64,000 nt of DNA from Eucalyptus grandis (Eukaryota > Streptophyta > Magnoliopsida > Myrtales > Myrtaceae): assembly GCF_016545825.1 (NCBI RefSeq), contig NC_052618.1:48678196-48742195 (forward strand). The letters run 5' to 3'. Positions 35,855 through 47,764 of this stretch are shown piece after piece; position 1 is the first letter of the stretch, and each line of letters starts with the position of its first letter. Made by a program: the position numbers and the translations under genes. The notes beneath the pieces were generated by a model. It ran no database searches, had not been told where the DNA came from, and worked only from the letters and a program-made list of their open reading frames with translations.

Positions 35855-38658
35855 AGAATTGTTGACACCTAATTTTGGAAAAATAAAATTGCATTTTGAA
35901 AAGAAAAAAATAAAAATGGGGAAAATTGATTTGATTGATTATGCATGGAAGTTTGAAATTCTGATGAGTATTTAGATTTTGATAAATGTAGAAACAATTG
36001 AAAAATCAGGTGAATAAAGGGCAAGAATTTTACAAAATAAAAGAAATCAAGGCATTTGTGGAAGGTGTGGGTTGCTGGAATTTATAAAAGGAGACTAATT
36101 AGCTGGTTATAGAATAGTGAGAGAAAATGATAAATGCCCACCTGGCCCTATTCGCAAGAAAGGAAATAATCAAGTCAGCCCAGGAATTGTGAATGGAGAT
36201 GAGCGAATGTGGACACGTCCAAGGCAATATGAATAGAAGCAGAAACTCGGCAATTCCCCAAGAATCATCAATCGGCTCCACGGATCCAGACTTTCCAACG
36301 ATACGTGGGGGGGCTTTTTGCTATAAAGGGGGTGGACGAACTCGAGAATGTGGGATTGGTCTATTGGATGGTGCAGTCCTCTTGACGACATCCCATATTC
36401 ATCATGCGTCATGGATATTGACGACAAGCATAAAGCTAAGTCGAGCTTCCTTTTTTAAGTTTGATTGTGTTCGATTCCAATTTGCTATTCGAACTGAAGT
36501 GATTTTATTTTTGTTTCTTGCCTAGATTAAACTCCTACATCTCCGACGATAATTCCAGCAGCGAGGCGTCGGAGTGGCCAATGTACCCAAGCGGTGATCG
36601 CCATCCAGTGATTTCACTGTGATAAAACCGGGTTGTTTCTCTTCGTATAAAAGTTGTTCACTCCATATTTTCGGTATTTACTTTGTTTTGTTTTGATCGC
36701 AGGCAATTCAATGCCGAACAAAAGGCCACACAATTCCATATTCCGCCATAATTGACAAGAGAGAGACGACAAGAGAAGGGGGGCGTCCACTCAAAAGGAT
36801 CTCGGAGGAGACTAGCGAATGATCAAATCAAGAACTAGCCATGTGCCATCCTCCGTGCTGCAAACCCCCAAACCTGCGGTTGTTCCTGTTGTGCCACCAA
36901 CTCATCGGCCATTCACCGAGCGTGAATCGTCGACATGCTCTCACACCCTGCCAGCAGCTCTCGTGTCTTTACCACTGACCAACTCTCTGTTCATGGTTTA
37001 CCGGTGCCTTTGTCCACGACCAGCAACGAAATCGTGGCGTCCCACGAATTCAAGAAGGGAATAAAGTTAAAAAACCATGGGTGAAAAAGATTGGTGAGCT
37101 TGAAGAAAGTAATCTGTTCTGGTAAAAAAAATCACAATTCTGCCAAATAAGGGCAGGCGGTGGATTTGTCTTCTCTTGAATTTTGTCTAGATTTGACAAT
37201 TCGTGGGCTTTGTGATTTTTCTTCATGCAAGAAGAAGGATTACTTTTTGGCCAGGAGATCGTGAAGAGTTTAAGCGTGTGGAGTTATATACATTCTTTGA
37301 TGGAAGAACGACACAGATGTGAGTCTCTTGACCATGAGCCGCCGTCGGTCATCCATTGAGTCCGAATTTGTATTGTGCGCTTTGAATTAGGACGCCCAAC
37401 CATCCGCGCCGGCCTCGCACTCGCATCAGCCACAGTGCCGGCACCTCCTCAGCCCGTGTCGCCTCCGCCCGCGACCTGCTTGCCCGTTGACGCTGCTGGT
37501 CCGCCCACTCGTCAATACAACACACCTTCTACAGTGGTGTTGAGTCCCTGTTGTAGGTAGTTTAGTTTTAGTTTTAGTTTTATTCTTTTTATTTATTTTA
37601 TGTTATTTTATTATCTTTTTTTAAGTTTTGTTATTATTGTTTTAGAACTTAGTATGTCAATATTGATTTCATGAATTTTGTAGGCATTATCCGTAGGGAT
37701 TTTGTCCATAATTTTTATAATTATTAATTTGATCTGTAAGGCATTGGATCATTTTTTTAAATATATTAATTTTTGGGCTTTTTGATAATATTTTAATTGT
37801 TAAATCATCATAATTATTAATTTGATCCGTGAGACTTCGAATCAGATTTTTAATTATTTTGAATCTTTTGTCGTGATGTTTAGGGTTAGAGTAATCGTTA
37901 ATTTGACCTGTGAGACAACATGTTTTTTTTTTTCGATTATTTTAATTCTTTATTTGATTAATATCTTGATTGTTTAGATATAATTGCTTATCTTAAAAAA
38001 ATGCTAAAAACCATAAAATCAAAAAATCAAAAATCAAAATCAAAATCTTGCATCAAAGCATGTAGGTTTAATAAGTCAGACATGTAGGATTAGGTTTATA
38101 AAATTTTCGTCACCTAGTGCTTGCATAATAAGTTCATTTAATTATAATTAATTTATTAGCGAAATTAGGTCATTTAGTTAAGATGCATGTTTTATAAAAA
38201 ATTTCCAATTTCAAGAAAACTCAAAAAGTAATTGCTTGCGCAATTTATTTATTTGAATGTTTAATAATGGATGAACACGCGCGTGTGATCGCCTCTTTGC
38301 ATGATAGATATTTAAGTTAAAATAAATCAAGCTGCTTTCAAAAATATTTTTGAAAATTAAAAAGAAATTGTACCGAAAGGGCATTAGAGAGATCTAGTGT
38401 AACCAAGTCCCCGTACCCTTAGTCTATGGTTCGTAGGAGTAAAATAAATCTCCATTTATTTTACTTAGGTGTCTAATCGACCTACCGTAAACCGATTAGT
38501 GGCAACTCCTAATTAATAACATCTTGCATGTTTAAAAATTTAGACTTAAGTCGCGATTTGGTATGGGCTTGAGAGAACCCGAGTTAAGTTTAAAGACTTA
38601 GTAATCCATTTACCTAGTTTTAGGTGATGCACCCAAAAAAATAGGTCGTGACAAGAAC
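35855..38658 (+). mobile_element. Solo LTR, probably Ty3/Gypsy, about 2.8 kb
   Basis: The unit 35860-38653 starts TGTTGACACCTAATTTTGG and ends GGTCGTGACA, start and end words typical of long plant Gypsy LTRs with TG...CA termini. Five bases outside read AGAAT (35855-35859) and AGAAC (38654-38658), an almost intact 5-bp target duplication. There is no primer-binding site, polypurine tract or gag-pol. A CTATAAAGGG box near 36321 may be the old LTR promoter. A 2.8-kb solo LTR arises by recombination between the two LTRs of a full element. It sits inside a GGTTCCC-type repeat, which continues on both sides. Confidence 0.75.
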
Positions 38659-39164
38659 CACCCATTCTAAAACCCATAACCCCAAACCCTACTTGAAATG
38701 AAAAGGATGGCTGATATGGGAGGCATTTTCAGGTGCAGGCTAAATTCTCCAAACCCAGCATCTTAGCTTTAATTTCATGATAGTGAAGCCAAATTTTGAT
38801 TTTTTTTTTTAATATATGTCCCAAGGTGGATTTTTATTTATGTTGTACCTCCGCATGTATGGCTATGGGGATCTCTTTAGTGTTCATTAAAAACTAGGAA
38901 TCAAATTCGTTGATATGGTCAGTATTTGACCTTCCAACAAAAACATTCATACAGCAAATTCATGCAGCATTGCCATTTTGCAATGCATTCTTCCATAATT
39001 TCAAGCACGAGGCTCATGGAAGCCGAGCCTTAAATTGGGAGTGAGCTTACGAGACCAATCAATGGAATAGACCGTTTATGTTTGATTTGTAATTGTGAAT
39101 TGAAAGAAAATTTCTGTAATTCACCAAAATCTCTATCGAAAAAAGATATTGCTCATTTTTTATA
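38659..39164. other. Spacer, no gene seen
   Basis: AT-rich DNA between the solo LTR and the second copy of the 184-bp block. The first part (AGAACCACCCATTC onward) continues the interrupted GGTTCC-type repeat from the left of the solo LTR. Confidence 0.4.
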
Positions 39165-39348
39165 ATGGATTTGTCAACATTTTAATTGAAACAACAGGAT
39201 TATATTAGTTGACAAAATCCTATTCGACCCTCAAACGAAAACATCACATACGGCGTGCTCCTGCATTCCAAACCTTCAATGCATTTCTCTGTATTTCAGA
39301 AATTTAAGGATGGCATACGGTGTCCTAAGTCGAGCATTAACATTCTTT
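39165..39348. repeat. 184-bp duplicated block, copy 2
   Basis: Second copy of the block at 31900-32083. It ends exactly where the Copia LTR begins (39349), so the element inserted into this duplicated DNA and whatever followed in copy 1 (the 3' end of the carboxypeptidase gene) would be expected beyond the other, unseen end of the element. Confidence 0.85.
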
Positions 39349-39788
39349 TGTTATTATATATATAATACTTTGATGCGGAAATACAAAAGAAAACAATGGT
39401 CTTTTGATCTTCATGATTTTCACAATTAGATGAAGACATACATTTATCCATAGCGTTCCACTTGATGATGATCGTTGTAGAAAACCGAAGAATCTCGAAC
39501 CAAAAGAAGAAATCCGATTTCTCTCCCTTAACCCACTATACTTTAATGTATTCTATCGATGGATGAGAGAATACCCAATTCCTTTCTGTTATTGTTCATT
39601 GTGGGTGAAAAGAGGACCGGACTCTATTTGTACGTTCGTTGAAAATGTGCCTTCCATCAAAGTGATATACCATTTTGTTTTATTAGAGTCGCAACTTCTC
39701 GTAGCCAATAATTATTTATTTTATAGCATTTCAATAATTATTAAACCATATAATAAATCATATCATGTGGGTCACAATAATTCTTACA
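39349..39788 (-). repeat. 3' LTR of Copia element A
   Basis: Bounded by TG at 39349 and CA at 39787-39788. On the minus strand it begins TGTAAGAATTATTG immediately after the polypurine tract. No second copy is in the window, so divergence between LTRs cannot be used to date it. Confidence 0.65.
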
Positions 39789-39802
39789 TTCTCCCACTTG
39801 CC
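39789..39802 (-). other. Polypurine tract of Copia element A
   Basis: On the minus strand GGCAAGTGGGAGAA abuts the LTR start; GCAAGTGGGAGA is the usual plus-strand primer site in Tnt1-like Copia elements. Confidence 0.75.
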
Positions 39803-40173
39803 CCATATGATTTTCCTTTCATGGTTTAATAAAGACTATAATGTGCACAATAATATTATGCTATAAAATTTCATTAAATTGGCAATCACATAATAATCAC
39901 AATTAAGTAAAGAAAACTAATGAGTCATAGCGGTTGTATATCATTAATCGACATAGTCCCTTCTATGTACTACAACTATAGCACTTTACTTAACATGATC
40001 CATAAATGAGAAGTTCAGTAATAGTCCAACTATAATGTTTCTTTAGAAACTATCATGTTTAACATTCATCTGTTTCCATAATGTATACTAACTAGAAAAC
40101 AGGAAATATCAGAAACACGTAAGTGAGCTCAAAGTGTCAAATATATAAACTCAATACAATCATAATATAAACA

Positions 40174-43100
40174 TTAATGACGTCCAATAATGCCTATCTT
40201 TTCAATATGCTCATTAAATGTTTTGGGCGGCAGTCCTTTTATTAAGGGATTTACTATCATAAGATTGGTGCTAATGTGCTCAATTGACACTATTCGTTTT
40301 TGAACTTCTTCTTTGACAAACAAGTATTTGATCTCCATATGCTTAGCACCCTTAGAATACTTGTCATTCTTAGAGAAGAAAACTGCTGCAGAGTTATCAC
40401 AATAAATTTTCAGCGGCTTGGCAATACTGTCAACAATCACAAGCCATGAAATAAAATTCCACAGCCATAATACATGAATTGTGGCCTCAAAGCATGCCAC
40501 AAATTTAACTTCCATAGTGAATGCAGCAATAACTGACCGCTTCGCACTCTTCCATGAAATTGCCCCTCCAACCAGAAAAAACAAGTAACCAAATGTTGAT
40601 TTTCTTGTATCGACACATCCGGCTATGTCTGAATCTGAATATCCAATCACCTCGAGATGATCGGATCTTTTATAAGTGAGCATATGATTTTTCGTTCCTT
40701 ACAAGTATCTAAGAACTTTCTTTGCAGCTTTCCAATGATCCATTCCAGGATTACTTTGATACTTGCCCAGCATTCCGACAGCAAAACTGATGTCTAGTCT
40801 GGTGCAAGTTTGTGCATACATTAAGCTCCCCACAACAAATGCATAAGGAATATTTTTCATTTGTTCTCGTTCCAATTCACTTTTCGACATTGCATAAGGC
40901 TAAATTTATCACATTTCTAAATTGAAACTATTCATGCTGAACATTTACTCATATTAAATCTCTCTAAAATTTTCTCAATGCAGGCTTTCTGAGACAATCC
41001 TAATAATCATTGTGATCTATTATGGAATATTTCTATTCCTATCACATACGTTGCATCTCCCATATCCTTCATTTCAAAATTCTTAGAGAGAAATTTCTTG
41101 GTTTCATGTAACAAACCAAGATCATTAGCAGCAAGCAGAATATCATCAACATACAGAACTAGAAAAATAAACTTGCTCCCACTAATCGTCATATATATAC
41201 ACCGATCAACGATGTTTTCCTTAAATCCAAATGAAGTTATGGTATCGTTAAACTTAAGATACCATTGTCAGGAAGCTTGTTTAAGTCCATATATTGACTT
41301 CTTTAATTTAACATACTATGTGTTCATTTCCTTTAACTGAAAAGCCTTTGGGTTGGTCCATATAAATCTCTTCTTCTAAATTCCCATTAAGAAATGCGGT
41401 TTTTACATCCATTTGGTGTAACTCCAAGTCATAAAGAGCCACAAAAACCATAATGATTCTAAGTGAGTCATTTTTAGAGACCGGTGAAAATGTCTATTTA
41501 TAATCAATGTTTTTTTTTTTTTTTTTTTGCGTAAACCCTTTGCAACAAGTCTGGCTTTATGTCGTTCAATATTACTTTTTGAGTTGCGCTTGGTCTTAAA
41601 GACCCATTTACACCCGACCTTCTTACATCCTTTAGGCAATTCAACAATATCCCAAACTTGATTTTGATACATGGATTTTAACTCTTCTTCCATGGCATTA
41701 AACCATTCATTAGAATCCTCACATTCCATGGCTTGGAAAAATGAATCTGGATAATTTCCAATTCCTAAGTCAATTTCTGACTCTTGTAGATAAACCATGT
41801 AGTCATCAGAAATAGCCGATCTCATTTATCTTTGAGATCTTCTTAATGTTATTTCTTGTAACTCAGCTATTGGAGGTTCAATATTGACATCTCCATTATG
41901 GAGTGTTTGTTCATTAATTTGTTGTTCTTGATTATTGTTAGATTGTACTATAATATCAGGAACAACAACTTTTTAGAAGCTTTGGGTATAGGAACTTCTA
42001 CCCTTACTTCTTGAATGCAAGCATCACGCATTCTTTCACTCCTACTGATGTCACCATTTTCAATGAACCTAGCATTCCAGATTCAACAATTCTTGTACTA
42101 TGATTAGGACAATAAAATTTATACCCTTTGGATTTCTTTGCATAACCAATGAAATAATCACTGTCCGTTCTTGAATCCAATTTCCTTTCATGTGGATTAT
42201 AAATTCTTACTTCTGCTTGACAACCCCAAATATGCAGGTATCGTAAACTAGGTTTCATTCCTGTCCACATTTCAAAGGGAGTCTTTGGAACTGCCTTACT
42301 AGGAATCATGTTTAATAAGTACATAGAAGTCTTTAAAGCATACATCCACAAGGAAAAGGGTAAAGATGAATGACTCATGTCCTCCTAACCATTTCCATTA
42401 AAGTACGGTTACATTTTTCTACTACACCATTTTGTTGTGGTGTACCTAGCATTGTGTATTGAGTACAAATGCCATGTTTTTCAAGGAATTTAGCAAATGG
42501 ATTTGGACATTGTCCCGATTCATCATATTTTCCATAATATTCACCGCTTCTATCCGATCTTACTATTTTCACTTTTCTATCTAATTGCCTCTCAACCTCT
42601 TTAATATACACTTCAAGTGCATTCACTGATTGAGACTTATCAAGGAATAGATAAATGTAACCATAACATGAAAAATCATCAATAAAGGTGATGAAATAGC
42701 TTTCCTTACCAAAAGATGGAATATCGAAAGGACCACATATGTCATTATGTATAATCTCAAGAAGCTCTGTGCTTCTTGTGGCACTTTTCTTAGTGTGCTT
42801 TGTTTGTTTATTTTTAATATAATCAATACACACTCCAAGGTCAGTAAAATCAAAATTTCGAAAAATTTCATTCTTCACTAATCTTTGTATTCTTTCCTTG
42901 GATATATGACCCAAACGTTTATGCCACAAGTAAGTAGAATTTTCATTCACCAAACTTCGTTTAATGCCAACATTATGATGCAAGGTCATTAATATCTCAA
43001 CAAAAGTATAATCAAGTCTAAATTTATAGAAATCATCACATAAAGTTCCAATTCCAATAGGAGTATCACTCTTAAATAGACTAAAAGATTCAGATCCAAA

Positions 43101-43400
43101 CTTACAATAAAATCTCGCTACATCAAGTCTTGGCAAAGAAACTAAATTGCGAGAAAATGTAGGTACATAAAGGGTTCGAAAAGCAGATCCAAATAATGCC
43201 AAGTATCTAAAATCAAACGAAAAGTGCTAATGCCTTCAACTGGAGCTTTGTTTCTGTTTCCCGTAATTACATAACTTTCATTTGGCTTTATAGTTTGAAT
43301 CGTAAGAAATCCCTGCATCGTATTTGACACATGAGTGGTAGCACTAGAATCAATCCACCAAGTATTATAAGGAATTTCAGTAAAGTTTGATTCAAAACAT
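40174..43400 (-). pseudogene. Copia pol polyprotein, degenerate
   Basis: Minus-strand pieces: protease at about 43400-43250 (WWIDSSATTHVSN, the usual D-S-G changed to D-S-S); GAG-pre-integrase (TYLWHKRLGHISKERIQRL) and integrase core with DDE-type context (FGKESYFITFIDDFS) at 43202-42375; integrase C-terminus at 42378-42004; reverse transcriptase start at 41825-41403 (GCKWVFKTKRN, HKARLVAKG) and catalytic motif YVDDILLAAND at about 41150; RNase H at 40890-40174 (GYSDSDIAGCVDTRKSTFGY, CDNSAA). The reverse transcriptase is split by a run of about 18 T at 41512-41528 that has replaced the conserved segment after AKG. Frameshifts lie at about 41000, 41400, 41830-42000 and 40690. Confidence 0.88.
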
Positions 43401-43418
43401 ACTAAAGGACAAGACTTA

Positions 43419-43518
43419 NNNNNNNNNNNNNNNNNNNNNNNNNNNNNNNNNNNNNNNNNNNNNNNNNNNNNNNNNNNNNNNNNNNNNNNNNNNNNNNNNN
43501 NNNNNNNNNNNNNNNNNN
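43419..43518. other. Assembly gap, 100 N
   Basis: Exactly 100 unknown bases. The Copia protease region enters from the left. The sequence on the right does not continue a gag or LTR that I can recognise, so the real distance is unknown and could be several kilobases. Confidence 0.98.
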
Positions 43519-43799
43519 AAACTACCGTTGGACAGCATCCCGGAGAATCGTCTTCCAATATACCCATTGGACAGCTCTGTATCTTAGAAGATTTGGTAGC
43601 CGTTGAGTGACAAAGGTAAAATCCCAAATTGATTCCGATCGCCCATACAAACGAAATCTTGGTTTCCATAAGTAAAGCTTCTTCGTATAGAAAGATCTTG
43701 TCTTCAATCAAATCAATCTTGATGTGGAATCCAAACCAGATCACTAGCCGTTGTATGATTGGGCTTGAGTTACGATTCATCGAATCTGGATGTAAAGTC
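43519..43799. other. Unassigned sequence right of gap
   Basis: About 280 bases with no recognised gene. I compared it by eye with the Copia LTR at 39349-39788 and saw no match, so it is not the missing 5' LTR of that element. Confidence 0.4.
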
Positions 43800-43960
43800 T
43801 GAGTCTTGAGACTTTACGATATGAGTCTTGAGACTTTACAGCCTGGGTCTTTAGACTTTACAATCTGAGTCTGTAGACTTTACAATCTGAGTCTGTACCC
43901 AGTTCAGCTTCAGCATAGAGTCTGTCTTCAGACTTTGAGTCTTGAGTCTGACAGTCTTCA
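43800..43960. repeat. 22-bp minisatellite with palindromic core
   Basis: Four complete 22-base units start at 43800, 43822, 43844 and 43866, and a fifth starts at 43888 before breaking off. Each unit is built round the near-palindrome AGTCTTGAGACT or AGTCTGTAGACT followed by TTACAATC or variants. Related but irregular words (GAGTCTGTCTTCAGACT, AGTCTTCAGACT) continue to about 43960. There are no spacers between units, so this is a simple tandem array. Confidence 0.85.
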
Positions 43961-44089
43961 GACTTTGATAATATCCTTTACATGTTCTAACATCTGCATG
44001 GTCTATTACTCAACCATCAAACATGTTAGTAGCCTTTGATTTATTTTGTCATCTTCAAAACATCATAAGGGATTTCCCTAACAATAAGT

Positions 44090-44415
44090 AAAAATATTTG
44101 ATGTAGTGGCTAAACCGTGGAGGCAATTTGAGTAGCGTGGGCTTCAATTCGATCATTGCATTCGACATCAAATTGGGGAGGATATCAGACGGGCACGACA
44201 AATCGGGGGATATGACGCGTTTTCCTTTGCTTGCTTGGCGCATAATAATCCCAACTTCCTCCTGGGCCAAACTTGGATGCGGGCTTCCCATGTTACTCAG
44301 TATATCAGCGAATGGCAACAGGCGAGACACCATAGCTGCCATGCTAAAAAGTGGCTTTGCTCGGGCTCTAGACCGAGACACAAGAGACATAGTATGGTTC
44401 AAAGTACGTACACAT
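44090..44415 (+). pseudogene. Scrambled fragment of PQQ-propeller gene (copy 2)
   Basis: The block starts with the end of intron 1 (ATTTGATGTAG) and the first bases of exon 2 (TGGCTAAACC...GGCAATTTGAG), then jumps directly into the middle of exon 3 (TTCAATTCGATCATTGCATT) and follows exon 3 to its donor (TGGTTCAAAGTACGTAC). About 440 bases of exon 2, intron 2 and the first half of exon 3 are missing. Internal small deletions and stops remove the frame. Keeping intron borders shows it came from DNA, not from a processed transcript. It is on the same strand as the copies at 2985 and 60918. Confidence 0.88.
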
Positions 44416-47400
44416 TGTCACTCCTGGGAAGCGTTAATTTTGCTGCATGCTGCGCATTCTCGTATCACTATGTAAACAGTGTAGGCATTAGATGGATCCT
44501 GCTCCAACCAGGGCTAGTGCTTCTTAAAGTATCAGTGAATCAAGATGAGCTAATTGAATCATTCTCGCAACAGATTGTAGATTGGCAACTTAACAACCTT
44601 ACACGAGCCCTTCATAAACCCTGTAAAAGTAAAGCGAACAATTAGATTTCACACACAAGAACATTCTCGAAATTGCAATACCATAATATCAATCTGCAAA
44701 TCAACGGTTAACTCCCTTATGCTAGCTTTGCCATGACCCGTGAGCATCGACGGAGGTGAAATTTATTGTCATGCATCATCCGGAGTTCCCCCAAACACTT
44801 CAGTAGGAAAATTTTGAGTAAGCCGATGAGAGAAAATTCTCGACAAGTTCCCAATGAAGTGTTCAGGGGAACTCTAGAGGCAACCTGACGTTTTCATTCA
44901 CTGTTTTTGCTCTTTTGACTATCTATTGCTTGCTCATCTTAGGGTTGCTTGCCCTGGTATTTATAGAGGACTTCCCTTCTTTTTCGTTTTCTGACCTTGC
45001 ACAAATGCCTTGTCAGCTTCTTGTATCAGTATAATTGTGATTATTCTTCGACGAAAAATTGTCGTACTAATTGTTATACCTATTATTAATTTTACTATGA
45101 TTAGTCTATGGATTGGTGTGCGAGTGACGCAACAAATTTTTATTGATTTTAGAAGTGTATGACTTATTTTATAAATGCTTAGTTATAAGTTAATCTTGTG
45201 CCAATGGTAAAGAATGACCTTCATACATCTAACAATATTTTAGAAATATAATAGTAATGTTATACTTACGTACAAGCGATACGATAATTTTGTATTGATA
45301 GTTGAAGCATACAACACATTTTTTAAATGCCCACTTATGGTCTATCATATATGAATGGTGGAGATCGGGTCTAGATTATCTCATATTACTTTTATATGAA
45401 AAAAGAACTTTCGTAGAGTGAAAGGAGATGTGCGAGGGCAGGTGAACATGGACGCAAATGTAGGCTAAATGGGAGGGCTTGACAAAGAGAAGATATAGGT
45501 ACGTGATCGAGTTGTGACCATTCATCCCACCTTTTCCCCGTTTGGTATATATCTTTCTTTTGTCTTTTTGTTTCCCGATGTTTTCCTCGCATGCACGAAT
45601 CAAACCTCCCGCTAGGTTCTAATCAATGCTAGTACTTATGCGCGACTTGTAAGAGAAAATTCACTTCACTTGCTTTAATTCGTTAGATTATCCAATTTGC
45701 AAACTTGATGCATGAATGGAGGGAAAGACCTATATATTTCACGTGAATCCTATTCAACAAAGGGTTAGACTTCCAAGCACATATTGAATGGGCGGACGAA
45801 AGAACATCAATTTCAGACCATTTCAAATAATCATGCCCAATACTCTGTCGCGAAGGAAATTAACATGCCTTGCTGACTTGACCGGAGTACATCCATGTAG
45901 TATTTTCACAATTCATATTGCACAAAAATCAAGGAACCTTGTATAGCAAGCCTAACAAGCACTTGCAATGATGTCAAGAGCAAGACCATCACAGTACAAC
46001 TCGCAATCGAACTCTCATGTAGTAAACCCTAGGATATAATCGCTTACAACGGGGGCTTGGGACATTTGAGATTAAAGAGGACGTGGAGGGATAGGGCTTG
46101 GGACATTTGAGAAGAAGAGCAAAGAAGAATTTCCATCCACGCGACCACAAAGATTCTACCCTCAGCCCAATTCATCACTACACCCACATTTCAGACCAGG
46201 TTCAGTATCTATTGAGAATTTATCCCTTTTTTATGAATCATTCCCTCTCAAAATTTTGTTTTTCTTTTTTTAAGGAAGCAAAAATATATTTGAAAGGACA
46301 GCACATTCCTCTTTAACCACCCCCCTGCTGCTAAAAAGATTCTTGTAAAGAAAAATTTATAGCCAGGACAAATGTTGCGCTCACAAATAACCACCCTTTA
46401 TAAAAAAGATTGCATCATTTATATGTGAAAATTCGTTCCTTTTTCACTGTCAATATCCTTACTAAATATCTACATCTTTTTCAGGACTTTTCATTTTTCC
46501 AAACATGAAAATAAGACATGAGAGATTTAAGAAAAGTCAGCCTCTTTATTTCAATACTAAGGAAAGAAAAAGAAAATATGCACAATGGCATCGAACTTAC
46601 TTTGGAGAAACAAAGAATGTATTATCGATGCAAAGAAGATTTTATACATGTAATTATGTCCACATTTGATTGGAGGGTTGTAACTATCTGATCTCTCATA
46701 TGAAAGACATATAAGATCACTCGAGTATAAACTTTTTTACATTATTCTACTAAAGATTTAATGAGGTGATATGTTGTTCATGTTGACCTAATGAATGTTT
46801 CTTTAATATAATTACTTGTGTAGACCGTTGAAAACAAGATGTGTGAAATAAAATCTATCTGGTGAACATTTAGTACATGTCTCGCTCTCATATATCCCAA
46901 ACCTATCATTAGTAGCTATTGATTTTTCTTTCTCTGGAGAATATCTAGAATAGGGAGGGACCAAATTCAAATTATGCTAGCTATACATAGTTTGAGCATA
47001 GATGCACTTTTCTTATTCCAATCGGAGAATATCAAGCGAGCTCAATCACTGTGATATATATTTAAATAATAATAATTAATGAACAAAGTAAGCATCACAT
47101 AATGTATCAGAAATCTATTTTTCTTTCTTCTTTTTTTCTCTTTTGTAGTACTTGATGCTAATATTTTTTGTAAAGGCATAATTTTCGCAAGACGCATCCT
47201 GATTTACAGCAGTGAAATGATTCTTCGAGATCTTGATTGAGTTGACTTTTTTTTTTTTTTTTTTTGGTAAAGATTGATTGAGTTGACTTTAGTAGAAGTT
47301 TAAATATTTGTATAGTTTTCCCTCCATCAGAGTCAATTTGATCGAGCAGATGTTAAACTCCGTTTAAGGGATTTGCTTAAAAAGAATTAAAAATTTCCTT

Positions 47401-47764
47401 GTTCATTTTATTGGCCAAGATTAGGACTAAATGAGGACGTCACCTAGAAAACACGTATCCAGTTCCTGGCTTTTGCCGCTTCCAAAGGGCACTTTTTCTG
47501 TATAAAAAAATATGTATATTTCAGTTATATCTAACTTTGAATTCTTTAGTAGTCAAACTATTTAATGCCGGTTTAGGAAAGTAACTTAATTTCTGAATTA
47601 TTCAATAGGATGGTTTCGTGTCCACAAAGATGCTTTTGAAGGACGGAAAATCGAATATCGACGTCTAATGAGGAGGGATATCTCTCGCTTTCGGAGGATA
47701 AAGACATAGAGATGGATGTCGAATTTCATCTTCTCCTATCAAATACCATTTTCACTTTTTAAAA
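44416..47764. other. AT-rich spacer, no gene seen
   Basis: I found no exon, RNA gene or complete transposon. The first 30-40 bases may still be intron 3 of the PQQ fragment. Poly(T) occurs at 47249-47266, flanked by two copies of GATTGAGTTGACTTT (47235 and 47275). Confidence 0.4.

Larger units (their letters stand above)
39349..43418 (-). mobile_element. Ty1/Copia retrotransposon, 5' part lost in gap
   Basis: Read on the minus strand the order is protease, GAG-pre-integrase, integrase, reverse transcriptase, RNase H, polypurine tract, LTR, which is Copia order. The LTR is 39349-39788 (TG...CA). Next to it, on the minus strand, CAAGTGGGAGA is the classic Copia polypurine tract. The 5' end (gag, primer-binding site, 5' LTR) is not present: sequence stops at the N run. 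Coding frames are broken by many stops and frameshifts, so it is inactive. Confidence 0.88.

Noticed and set aside
43142..43780. Open frame spanning the N run
   Set aside because: It is created by translating N as unknown residues. The left part is Copia protease; the right part does not continue it.
43800..43960. CRISPR-like array
   Set aside because: Units are contiguous with no unique spacers and this is a plant nuclear sequence. It is a minisatellite.
43519..44089. Missing 5' LTR of Copia element A
   Set aside because: By-eye comparison with the 3' LTR (39349-39788) shows no shared words, and no tRNA primer site is present.
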